From Flavobacterium sp. KJJ (GTDB lineage Bacteria > Bacteroidota > Bacteroidia > Flavobacteriales > Flavobacteriaceae): a stretch of 64,000 bases of DNA. Positions 45,483 to 53,055 of the stretch are shown in pieces. The stretch is taken from the NCBI RefSeq assembly GCF_000708595.2, contig NZ_JARP01000002.1, positions 62,001 through 126,000 on the forward strand, given 5' to 3'. Made by a program: the position numbers and the translations under genes. A model generated the notes under the pieces. That model saw nothing but the letters and a program-made list of their open reading frames with translations, made no database searches and was not told the DNA's origin. Positions within the stretch are counted from its first letter, which is position 1. Every line of letters begins with the position of its first letter.

Positions 45483-45905
45483 TTAAACTGCCATTTTTTT
45501 ATCTGGAAATTGATAATTGTATTTTTTCAAATGACTATTTCTTCCTCCTGCTTTATGCTTGGTTGTTAAAACAGTTGACTTGCTTTGTTCTGAAATTTCA
45601 ATGGTTGAAAGATAACTTGTCAAATATTTTTTAAGTATTTGTATGTTGTCAACATCAATAGAGTAAATTGTTTTTTTTCCTTCGTTTTTAATATTGACCA
45701 AATTTGCTTTTTTTAATTCTAATAAATGTTTAGAGATTGTTGATTGTGCCAACGGAATTAATTCGACAATTTCCCCACAAGTTCTATTGTCTCTCTTCCA
45801 TAAAAGCGTCATAATCTCAATTCGTGTAGGATGTCCGAGAGCTTTGCAAATTTTTCCTATTGCTTCAGTTTCTGTATCAAAATTTAAACGTTTTGTCATT
45901 CCCAT
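45483..45905 (-). CDS. ArsR-type winged-helix regulator
   Basis: The 140-residue protein is a winged helix-turn-helix regulator of the ArsR/SmtB type. It has LGHPTRIEIMTLLWKRDNRT (about 24-43), a recognition helix in LAQSTISKHLLELKKANLV (about 52-70), and a wing ending in KTIYSIDV. No ELCVCDL metal motif is present, and no cysteine pair in the first helices was found, so it need not be a metal sensor. The last about 30 residues form a basic tail. Two ATGs (45905 and 45899) are possible. No obvious target gene is adjacent. Confidence 0.88.
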   Translation of the reverse strand: MGMTKRLNFDTETEAIGKICKALGHPTRIEIMTLLWKRDNRTCGEIVELIPLAQSTISKHLLELKKANLVNIKNEGKKTIYSIDVDNIQILKKYLTSYLSTIEISEQSKSTVLTTKHKAGGRNSHLKKYNYQFPDKKMAV

Positions 45906-46124
45906 AAATTTGCCAATTAATTATTATCGTAAAAGATCGATTATAGCAGGCAAATCTAAATATTGCAACATCTTTCTAACTGCCGCAAAAAATTATTAAA
46001 ATAAAAGAATAAGACATTTTAATAGTAAATTGATTAGCATCTGAGCGCAAAATGAACATTGCCCACATACTATATGGATTCGGCAGATGTTCACAGATTT
46101 AAATAATAGGGATCAAAATATAAT

Positions 46125-47300
46125 TTAATTGAATAAAGCTCGAAACAATGCCTTAATAAATGGCATTTTCGGACATTTTAAAATCACTTGGAGATCTTCA
46201 AGCAAATTTGTTTCTTCATCTAAAAATTTGAAAATCAAAGCAGGATTTCCTTTTTTGAATAATGAAGAAAAAATAGAACTTCCCAATTCATTATGACGAT
46301 GAAGAATGTCTAGAAGAAGTAAATCATAAAACCAAAATCGGCTTTTTTTATGAAAAGAAGACATACTGAGCAATTTAGAATTTTCAGAAGAAGAGTGAAG
46401 AAACTCAACTAATTTAGAAGATTTTTTATCCGAGCTTTTAAAAGTATAACCCGTACTTGCTTTTGTCCATCCTCCGGCAGTGCCAATATTTAAAACTCTT
46501 TTCGTGTTTTTTTTCCAAAAAGGATAGCATGTCATCGGGATACTTCCTTGCTCTTTTTCGATAATTTCATACTGATCTGCTCCTAAATTTTTAAGGTAAA
46601 TTTGAATTTCATTTTCGTATTCTTCTTTTGTGAGCAGATTTTCAGAAAAGAGTGTGTATTCAACCAACGCTTCAGTTTTAGAAGTTGGCAAAACATACAT
46701 AAATCTTGTGTTGCCTCTCTGTTCTATCGAAAAATCCATGAAAGTTGCCTGTTCTGGATCGAAGATTTCATTTGTTGTTTTTACAAACCAACCGATAAAA
46801 TGCTGTTGCAAAACAGGATATTTGGTTTGCCTTTCGGCTAAAGCTTTGGTGTAAATACTATTTAACAAATAATCTCCAGTATATCGATTCGACTCTGTTC
46901 CCACAAAAACATGGGTTTCTAATTCATTGATATCTGTTACTTTTTCATTTAAAAAAGTAATATTTTGATGCTTTGAAATTTCTGCGAAAACAAAATTGTA
47001 AAACTCTACTCCGCGAATTTGATTGTATTGATAAGGCTTCAACGCCAAATCGCGTTTAAAGTTTTCGTTGGCAAACAAAGCCGAATCCCATTTTTTTGAG
47101 ATTACAGAATTCCATATTGATTCTTCTATTCCCCAAAAACACCAAGTTCTGTCATTTGTTTTTTTTGGATTCTCATCTAACAGCAAAATGGCTTTGTCTG
47201 AAAATTTTCCAGACAACAACATCTTATAAACGGTCATTAAAGATGCTAAACCTGTTCCGGTAAAAATGTAATCGAAGTGTTTTATTTGTGAAGAATTCAT
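46125..47300 (-). CDS. Lycopene cyclase family protein
   Basis: The 391-residue protein belongs to the lycopene beta-cyclase (CrtY) flavoprotein family, which closes the two ends of lycopene into beta-ionone rings. It starts with a dinucleotide fold (FDYIFTGTGLASLMTVYKML) and continues with LDENPKKTNDRTWCFWG and IGTAGGWTKASTGYTF near residue 268, both typical. A TTG at 47306 is a possible start, but the ATG at 47300 is preferred. Usually it lies with crtI and crtB. Here it is instead the third gene of a TonB receptor operon, 18 bases after the thioredoxin-like gene. Confidence 0.88.
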   Translation of the reverse strand: MNSSQIKHFDYIFTGTGLASLMTVYKMLLSGKFSDKAILLLDENPKKTNDRTWCFWGIEESIWNSVISKKWDSALFANENFKRDLALKPYQYNQIRGVEFYNFVFAEISKHQNITFLNEKVTDINELETHVFVGTESNRYTGDYLLNSIYTKALAERQTKYPVLQQHFIGWFVKTTNEIFDPEQATFMDFSIEQRGNTRFMYVLPTSKTEALVEYTLFSENLLTKEEYENEIQIYLKNLGADQYEIIEKEQGSIPMTCYPFWKKNTKRVLNIGTAGGWTKASTGYTFKSSDKKSSKLVEFLHSSSENSKLLSMSSFHKKSRFWFYDLLLLDILHRHNELGSSIFSSLFKKGNPALIFKFLDEETNLLEDLQVILKCPKMPFIKALFRALFN

Positions 47301-47318
47301 TCTCAAAAATAATGAATT

Positions 47319-47780
47319 TTATTCTTTCAATTTTTCTAAAAGCAGTTTAAAATCCTTTGGACCCAAATAACTGCTGTACTGAAGAATGATTTCATTCTTT
47401 TCATTCAAAACACATAAAACCGGATACACGATTTGATTGTTCAATGTTCCCAACTGCAAAGCCAATTCATGAACACCAACATTATTTCCAGAAGGCTGAT
47501 ATTTAAAAACCTGATTATTAAACGCAATATCACGTTTTTCTTCTGCATTCAAATCTAAAAAATAGAAATCCGAGTTCAATTTTTCGATGATTTCTTGGTT
47601 TTTGAAAGTTGTATTTTTCATACTTTGGCAAAACTGACACCAATTGGTATGAATAAAAATGATGATTTTTCGTTTTTGAATTTGCTGTAAACTATCGATT
47701 TCTTCAAAAGAAATTACTTTCAACTGAGAAAATCCGGTTGAAGTTATTAAGAAGAAGAAAATTAGAATTAGCTTTTTCAT
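47319..47780 (-). CDS. Thioredoxin-fold protein, DUF255-like
   Basis: The 153-residue protein has a signal peptide (MKKLILIFFFLITSTGFSQ) and a thioredoxin fold with the redox motif C48-Q-F-C51 in IHTNWCQFCQSMKN. It probably acts in the periplasm on disulfides. It lies between the TonB receptor (19 bases upstream) and the lycopene cyclase (18 bases downstream), all in one direction, so they form one operon. The receptor has a conserved cysteine pair in its plug, which could be its target, though this is only an inference. Confidence 0.87.
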   Translation of the reverse strand: MKKLILIFFFLITSTGFSQLKVISFEEIDSLQQIQKRKIIIFIHTNWCQFCQSMKNTTFKNQEIIEKLNSDFYFLDLNAEEKRDIAFNNQVFKYQPSGNNVGVHELALQLGTLNNQIVYPVLCVLNEKNEIILQYSSYLGPKDFKLLLEKLKE

Positions 47781-47799
47781 TTTAATTTTAGTTGGGTTA

Positions 47800-50064
47800 T
47801 TATCTCAAAGTGTATCTCAACCCAAAAAATCCACGAATAGTTTGATTTTGTCCATAAACGTATGTCGTATCAAAAGTCAATCCATACGGATTATCAGGCG
47901 TTACCAAGACTTTTCCAGCCGAATCGTATTGTACATTTTTATCAAAGGGATCATTTGTTCTCGAAATCAAAAACGGATTATTTTGCTTAGGCGTAAAATT
48001 CAAAAGATTCTTGATTCCGCCATAAAGCTCAAAATTCTTCCATCCGAGATAAGTAAATTGAATATTCTGAATACTGTGCCAAGGCGATTTCGGACTTCTC
48101 GGGTCTAAATCGCTCAATAAAGGAAGTTTCATCGGACTGTAAACATTTCCAGTGTAATCCAAAACTAAATTTAGTGCTTCTACTTTATAAGAAATGCTCC
48201 AGGTTGCGGTAAAATTTTCTGTTAGAAAAGGTCTTTCTGAAATTCCGTTTTCAACATTTTTATTATCTAAGAAAGTCGCACCTAAAATCATTTTTAATCC
48301 GTTTGTGAAATTAACGTCAATATTTGTACTGATTCCTTGACTTATAGCATAACCGTTGATATTGTCGTAAATGATTTTGTTTGGATCCGTTCCGTAATCA
48401 GAGATGATTTTATTACTGAAACGAGTATAAAAAGCCGTTGTTTCAATTCCGATAAAAGTGCCATTTGTAAAGTTTATCTTTTGAATGTAATTCAGATTCG
48501 CATTTACAGATTGTTCTGGTTTCAAATCGTTTTTGATTACAACATCTCGCGAACCTGTAAGCGCCGCGTGATCTTCGGTAAATAAATTCACAACTCGAAA
48601 TCCGGTTCCGGCATTCAAACGGAAAATCGTGTTTTCATTTTTCTTCCATCGATACGCCACGCGCGGTGTATAAATTGAGCCGTGAATCGAGTTATAATCG
48701 TATCGCATTCCCAGCAAAACCTGACTTTTAGGCGAAAGCGTTATCTCATCCTGAACAAAAATTCCAGGCAACCAAGTACTTTCAGCTTCTTTTGTTGCGG
48801 TTGTATTGTCGTCGTAATACGAATATCGATTTGCAATTCCTGCTAGCAAATCATTTCGACCAAGTTTTTTATCCCAAGTCAGTTGCAGAAAACCAATTTT
48901 TTGATTGGCGATATACGATGTTGTCCCGTAACGGCTGTCTTGATAATGCACATTTCCAGAAAACGAAACCATTAATTTTTCTTCAAAAGGTAATTGATAA
49001 CTTCCAATTAATTCGCCTCTTTTGGTATAAATACTTTCACCATAAATTTCATCGCCTCCGCGGAATTTTTTCTCCCAGCGCACATCTCCGCCCCAACGAT
49101 CTTCATACATACCGCGCGCTGCGATCGTAAAGAGACGATTATTATTTCGTTGGAAATTCCATTTATTAAAAATTGAAATTCGATCAGAAAGTGTAACATC
49201 CGTAAAATTATCTTTGTCTTTATCGATAACTTGATTGTAATTAAAATAATTAAGACCCAAAAGTGTTGTTGCCTTTTTACTCGGATTAAATTTCATTCCC
49301 AAATCGACATTGGTTTCTAAATACGAAGTCGTAAAAATGTCTGCAGAAAACAAAGGTGCGTTCGTTGGATTTTTAGTAATAATATTGATCAAACCGCCAA
49401 CTGCCTCGCTTCCGTAAAGAGAAGAAGCCGGACCTTTTACGATTTCAATTCGCTCAACAAGAGAATTTGGAATTCCAGATAAACCGTAAACTGTAGAAAG
49501 ACTGCTGACAATTGGCATTCCGTCAATTAAAACCAAAGTGTACGGACCTTCTAAACCGTTAATATGAATATCACCCGTATTGCAAACCCCGCAATTCAGC
49601 TGAGGCCGAACGCCATTTATATTTTGCAGTGCCTCATAAATACTGGCAGTTGGATTCTTTTTGAAGAAAACTGGTGAATAAACCTCAACCGGAACAGCGC
49701 TTTCTAATCGTTTTACTGCTTTTAAAGTTCCAGAAACCACCACTTCGTTCAATTGGTTTTCATTGTCTTCCAAATCAAAATCAAGATTTAGATTTTGTCC
49801 TTTTATAATGGAAAATCTTTGGGTTACAGGTTTGAATCCAGTCAAGGTCACTTGAATTCTTCCATTTTCTATTTCGACATTTTCAAAACTGTAGTAACCT
49901 AAACTATCAGAAATTGTTTTTTGGTTTGTCCCTAATAAATGAACGTTTGAGGCTTGTATTTTTCTTCCTTCAACAGAAATAAAACCTGAGATTTTAGTGA
50001 TTTCCTGCGCAAAGGAAAATTGTAAATTAAATAATATCAATATCCAAATTAAATTTTTCATCAT
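47800..50064 (-). CDS. TonB-dependent outer-membrane receptor, probable metal uptake
   Basis: The 754-residue protein has a signal peptide (1-20), a carboxypeptidase-regulatory-like domain (about 25-105), and a plug with a TonB-box region (VVVSGTLKAV), DIHINGLEGPYTLVLIDGMP and VKGPASSLYGSEAVGGLINII. The rest is a 22-strand-like barrel that ends in FGLRYTLR. The plug contains C158-G-V-C161, which could bind a metal or form a disulfide. A TTG at 50085 is rejected for the ATG at 50064. A 16-bp palindrome lies 12 bases upstream of the start. The transported substrate is not shown, but context points to a divalent metal. Confidence 0.92.
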   Translation of the reverse strand: MMKNLIWILILFNLQFSFAQEITKISGFISVEGRKIQASNVHLLGTNQKTISDSLGYYSFENVEIENGRIQVTLTGFKPVTQRFSIIKGQNLNLDFDLEDNENQLNEVVVSGTLKAVKRLESAVPVEVYSPVFFKKNPTASIYEALQNINGVRPQLNCGVCNTGDIHINGLEGPYTLVLIDGMPIVSSLSTVYGLSGIPNSLVERIEIVKGPASSLYGSEAVGGLINIITKNPTNAPLFSADIFTTSYLETNVDLGMKFNPSKKATTLLGLNYFNYNQVIDKDKDNFTDVTLSDRISIFNKWNFQRNNNRLFTIAARGMYEDRWGGDVRWEKKFRGGDEIYGESIYTKRGELIGSYQLPFEEKLMVSFSGNVHYQDSRYGTTSYIANQKIGFLQLTWDKKLGRNDLLAGIANRYSYYDDNTTATKEAESTWLPGIFVQDEITLSPKSQVLLGMRYDYNSIHGSIYTPRVAYRWKKNENTIFRLNAGTGFRVVNLFTEDHAALTGSRDVVIKNDLKPEQSVNANLNYIQKINFTNGTFIGIETTAFYTRFSNKIISDYGTDPNKIIYDNINGYAISQGISTNIDVNFTNGLKMILGATFLDNKNVENGISERPFLTENFTATWSISYKVEALNLVLDYTGNVYSPMKLPLLSDLDPRSPKSPWHSIQNIQFTYLGWKNFELYGGIKNLLNFTPKQNNPFLISRTNDPFDKNVQYDSAGKVLVTPDNPYGLTFDTTYVYGQNQTIRGFFGLRYTLR

Positions 50065-50076
50065 TATAAAATTAAA

Positions 50077-50092
50077 TTTAGACAAATCTAAA
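50077..50092 (-). promoter_or_regulatory. Candidate MntR/DtxR-type operator of the TonB receptor operon
   Basis: TTTAGA-CAAA-TCTAAA is a perfect 6-4-6 palindrome of 16 bases. Its minus-strand copy contains TAGATTTG, which matches the -7 consensus TAnnTTTG, so binding here should block transcription. A near-identical 16-mer lies ahead of the Nramp gene. The link to MntR is inferred from the neighbouring DtxR-type regulator. Confidence 0.6.
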
Positions 50093-50179
50093 AATTAAAT
50101 TTGACAAATAATGATTGTAAAACTAAAAATTTTCAAACTCATTAAATTCAATATGTTAGACTTTATTAAACACAAGAGT

Positions 50180-50302
50180 GAATAGCGTTCAGCTTTATCT
50201 GGATGAACATAGGGAAAAACTAATGGCTTCAGACAAATTTAGAGTTGGCTGAAGCCCATTTCAATCCAATCTTCATCCCCTAGCTGAAGCTAGGGTCTAT
50301 TC
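50180..50302. repeat. Possible miniature repeat element with nested hairpins
   Basis: The 123-base region is bounded by GAATAG at 50180-50185 and CTATTC at 50297-50302. It contains the hairpin GGCTTCAG with CTGAAGCC (about 50225-50257) and a perfect hairpin CCCTAGC-TGAA-GCTAGGG at 50278-50295. No coding frame is present. It resembles a small dispersed element, but a second copy was not found in this window. Confidence 0.55.
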
Positions 50303-50522
50303 AAAAAGATTTAAAAAACCAATATTTAATAATAAAAATGCAGCTATTAAAAAAGACTTGATTTTTTAATAATTTTAAAAATTTCAAAAAGACTAAGAAG
50401 TGCAAAAGGCAAATCAATATAGATTATTACTTAACTAAAAGGCATCATCTTCAATAAGGGAAAATATTAAATACACCAGACAAACAGCCTTGATAGAAAT
50501 TCTAAAATATCGTAAAAAGATG
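50303..50522. other. Featureless AT-rich gap upstream of the fur promoter
   Basis: About 220 bases between the repeat element and the fur-family promoter contain no gene and no strong hairpin. Confidence 0.55.
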
Positions 50523-50551
50523 TTGTTGTTGTTTAATTTCTTGTATATTTG
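50523..50551 (+). promoter_or_regulatory. Bacteroidota-type promoter of the Fur-family gene
   Basis: TTG at 50523-50525 and TATATTTG at 50544-50551 are 18 bases apart, fitting -33 TTG and a perfect -7 TAnnTTTG. Confidence 0.6.
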
Positions 50552-50565
50552 CTTAATGCACTTTT

Positions 50566-50606
50566 GTTGCAAATACACATTTAAATTTCAATTGCAACAT
50601 TGTTGC
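50566..50606. promoter_or_regulatory. Candidate Fur/Zur-type operator (three GTTGC/GCAAC half-sites)
   Basis: GTTGCAAA at 50566-50573, then GCAACA-T-TGTTGC at 50594-50606, a perfect 6-1-6 palindrome. The first half-site and the GCAAC at 50594 also pair as GTTGCAA/TTGCAAC. The sites lie after the -7 box and before the start codon, where a bound repressor would block transcription. TGCAACA-T-TGTTGC is similar to Zur-type boxes, but the regulator is unproven. Confidence 0.5.
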
Positions 50607-50629
50607 TTAATATTTTTTATTTAAAAAAA

Positions 50630-51019
50630 ATGAAAACAACTCGTAACACTACAGCAAAGACAGCCGTTTTAGAGGTTTTTGAGAAATCTAAAACAGCTCT
50701 GTCACATACAGAAATTCAAAAACAATTGAATGATATTTGTGATCGTGTTACCATTTACAGAATACTTGATCGCTTATTAAATGATGATATAATTCATAAA
50801 ATTTCGAATCTTGACGGAACAGTTAAGTATGCAAAATGCCACCATATAAATAAAGTACATATACATAATCATGCTCACTTTAGCTGCGAGAATTGTCATG
50901 AAATTACTTGTCTCGAAAATGTAAAGCCCAGTTATATCATGCCTCATAATTATAAAGTAAAAGAGATAAATTTTACATTATCTGGATTATGCCCGAATTG
51001 TTTAAATTCTAACATTTAA
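50630..51019 (+). CDS. Fur family transcriptional regulator
   Basis: The 129-residue protein is a short Fur-family repressor. The winged helix covers about residues 10-70 (AVLEVFEKSKTALSHTEIQKQL then DRVTIYRILDRLL). A His-rich segment (HHINKVHIHNHAHF, about 71-84) and two structural cysteine pairs, C86-x2-C89 and C121-x2-C124, are all present. The start is the ATG at 50630; the TTG at 50600 lies within a palindrome. The family includes Fur, Zur and PerR, and the sequence alone does not say which metal it senses. The nearby operator looks Zur-like. It precedes the Nramp gene by 75 bases. Confidence 0.92.
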   Translation: MKTTRNTTAKTAVLEVFEKSKTALSHTEIQKQLNDICDRVTIYRILDRLLNDDIIHKISNLDGTVKYAKCHHINKVHIHNHAHFSCENCHEITCLENVKPSYIMPHNYKVKEINFTLSGLCPNCLNSNI

Positions 51020-51021
51020 GA

Positions 51022-51037
51022 TTTAGACTTGCCTAAA
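51022..51037 (+). promoter_or_regulatory. Candidate MntR/DtxR-type operator of the Nramp gene
   Basis: TTTAGA-CTTG-CCTAAA is a 16-base palindrome with 5 of 6 paired positions, and matches the TonB receptor operator at the same spacing. It ends 8 bases before the -33 TTG of the Nramp promoter. Confidence 0.6.
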
Positions 51038-51044
51038 AATATTG

Positions 51045-51074
51045 TTGTGCGAATATGATTTATCGCTATATTTG
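51045..51074 (+). promoter_or_regulatory. Bacteroidota-type promoter of the Nramp gene
   Basis: TTG at 51045-51047 and TATATTTG at 51067-51074 are 19 bases apart. The -7 is a perfect TAnnTTTG match and lies 21 bases ahead of the start codon. Confidence 0.65.
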
Positions 51075-51094
51075 TTAAAACAACATTTTTTACA

Positions 51095-52966
51095 ATGACC
51101 AAATCTTTAGAAGAAGTTCATCAATCGGTTGCTACAGAGCATAAAAAAACAGGATTCAGAAAAATATTAGCCTTTTTAGGTCCAGCCTATTTAGTCAGCG
51201 TTGGTTATATGGATCCCGGAAATTGGGCAACAGATATCGCGGGTGGAAGTCAATTTGGATATTCTTTGCTTTGGGTTTTGCTTATGAGCAACTTAATGGC
51301 TTTGCTGCTTCAAAGTTTAAGTGCGCGCCTTGGGATCGTAACACAACGCGATTTGGCGCAGGCTTCAAGAGAAACCTATTCTAAATACATCAATTACGTT
51401 TTATATTTTTTGGCAGAGATTGCTATCGCCGCTTGTGATTTAGCCGAAGTTTTGGGAATGGCAATTGGGATTAATCTTCTTTTTGATATTCCGTTAATCG
51501 AAGGCGTTTTAATTACTGTTTTAGATACTTTTCTTTTGCTTTTCTTAATCAATAAAGGCATTCGCAAAATGGAAGCTTTTATTATTGTATTGGTAGCCAT
51601 TATCGGTTTTTCTTTTATTTTTGAAATGATTTTTGCAGAACCAGAACTTGATAAAGTCATTTACGGATTGGTTCCGTCTATACCGAGTTCTGCAGCATTA
51701 TACATCGCAATCGGAATTATTGGTGCTACGGTAATGCCTCACAATTTGTATTTACATTCTTCTTTAGTACAAACTAGAAAATTCGACAGAACTCCAGCTG
51801 GCATTAAACAAGCATTAAAATACAATTTTATAGATTCAACGATTGCCTTAAATCTAGCATTTTTTGTAAATGCAGCCATTTTAATTTTAGCAGCAGCCAC
51901 ATTTTACAGAAACGGAATGTTTGAAGTTGCTGAAATTCAAGATGCTCACAAATTTTTAGAACCATTACTAGGAACCAAATGGGCACCAGTTCTCTTTGCC
52001 GTTGCCCTTATTGCTGCAGGACAGAGTTCGACAGTAACGGGAACCCTTGCAGGACAGATCGTTATGGAAGGTTATTTGAACTTAAGAATTCAGCCTTGGG
52101 TTCGTCGCATCATAACTCGATTGATCGCGATTATTCCAGCCGTAGTTGTAATTTTAATTTACGGAGAAAGCGTAACAGGAAAGCTATTGATTTTAAGTCA
52201 GGTTATTTTGAGCCTGCAATTGGGATTTGCCATTATCCCGCTAATTCATTTTGTAAGTGATAAAACCAAAATGAAGGGATTTCATATTTCAAAAACCACT
52301 CAAGTCGTTGCTTGGATTATCGCTTTGATCATTGTTTCACTGAATGCCAAATTGGTTTATGACGAAATCACTTCCTGGCTAGTAAGCTCTAGTCATCCTA
52401 TCTTTCTTTGGGTTACCGTGGTTCCCATTGCTTTTGGCTTTTTAGGTTTATTGCTTTATATCGTATTCAAGCCCTTTATTGCAAGAGCAAAATCGCATAT
52501 TGAAAATCATTCACCTCATCATTTAAAATTACAATATGCCCCAAAGGAAACATACAGCAAGAAAAACATAGCGATTTCTGTCGATTTTTCTAAAGCCGAT
52601 GAAGCTGCATTAAATAACGCCTTCGAATTGGGCGGAATTGAAGCGCAATACACCTTAATTCACATTGTTGAAACCGTTGGCGCATTAATGTACGGAGGTC
52701 ATGTAGACGATCATGAAACAACTATCGACGAAAAATTATTACTAGAATATAAAAAAATGCTTTCGCAGAAGGGATTCAATATAGAAACTGAACTTGGGTT
52801 TGGAAAACCAAACACCGTGATCCCAAAGATTATCAACACAGGGAAATTCGATATTCTCGTAATGGGAACCCACGGCCATACTGGATTAAAAGATCTTCTT
52901 TTTGGCACAACCGTAGATAAATTGAGACATAAAATTTCGATACCTTTGTTGATTGTTAAAAAATAG
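51095..52966 (+). CDS. Nramp metal transporter fused to a universal-stress domain
   Basis: The 623-residue protein is an Nramp-type proton-coupled importer of manganese or iron in its first about 480 residues. It has the metal-binding DPGN in VGYMDPGNWATDIAGGSQFG and the MPHN motif in GATVMPHNLYLHSSLVQ (Met near residue 207), with about 11 spans. Residues 489-623 are a UspA-type domain with the ATP-binding motif GTHGHTGLKDLLFGT (G-x2-G-x9-G-T). The last domain is in the cytoplasm and could link uptake to stress or nucleotide state. It sits in a metal block with Fur- and MntR-type genes. Confidence 0.95.
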   Translation: MTKSLEEVHQSVATEHKKTGFRKILAFLGPAYLVSVGYMDPGNWATDIAGGSQFGYSLLWVLLMSNLMALLLQSLSARLGIVTQRDLAQASRETYSKYINYVLYFLAEIAIAACDLAEVLGMAIGINLLFDIPLIEGVLITVLDTFLLLFLINKGIRKMEAFIIVLVAIIGFSFIFEMIFAEPELDKVIYGLVPSIPSSAALYIAIGIIGATVMPHNLYLHSSLVQTRKFDRTPAGIKQALKYNFIDSTIALNLAFFVNAAILILAAATFYRNGMFEVAEIQDAHKFLEPLLGTKWAPVLFAVALIAAGQSSTVTGTLAGQIVMEGYLNLRIQPWVRRIITRLIAIIPAVVVILIYGESVTGKLLILSQVILSLQLGFAIIPLIHFVSDKTKMKGFHISKTTQVVAWIIALIIVSLNAKLVYDEITSWLVSSSHPIFLWVTVVPIAFGFLGLLLYIVFKPFIARAKSHIENHSPHHLKLQYAPKETYSKKNIAISVDFSKADEAALNNAFELGGIEAQYTLIHIVETVGALMYGGHVDDHETTIDEKLLLEYKKMLSQKGFNIETELGFGKPNTVIPKIINTGKFDILVMGTHGHTGLKDLLFGTTVDKLRHKISIPLLIVKK

Positions 52967-53055
52967 GGACAAAGGTTCACAGATACAAAGGGACAAAGTT
53001 TTGATAACTCTAAACCTTTGTCACTTTCTACCTTCGAGCCTCAAAAAATAAAAAA
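52967..53055. repeat. ACAAAGGT-type repeat cluster between Nramp and mntR
   Basis: The 89-base gap contains ACAAAGGTTCACAGATACAAAGGGACAAAG on the left (in pieces) and AACCTTTGTCACTTTC on the right, so a short inverted repeat (ACAAAGGTT with AACCTTTGT) forms a weak hairpin. The same vocabulary recurs at 21148-21290 and 44889. Confidence 0.6.

Noticed and set aside
50065..50085. TTG start seven codons upstream of the TonB receptor ATG
   Set aside because: It would place the start inside the palindromic operator, and the ATG at 50064 opens directly into a normal signal peptide.
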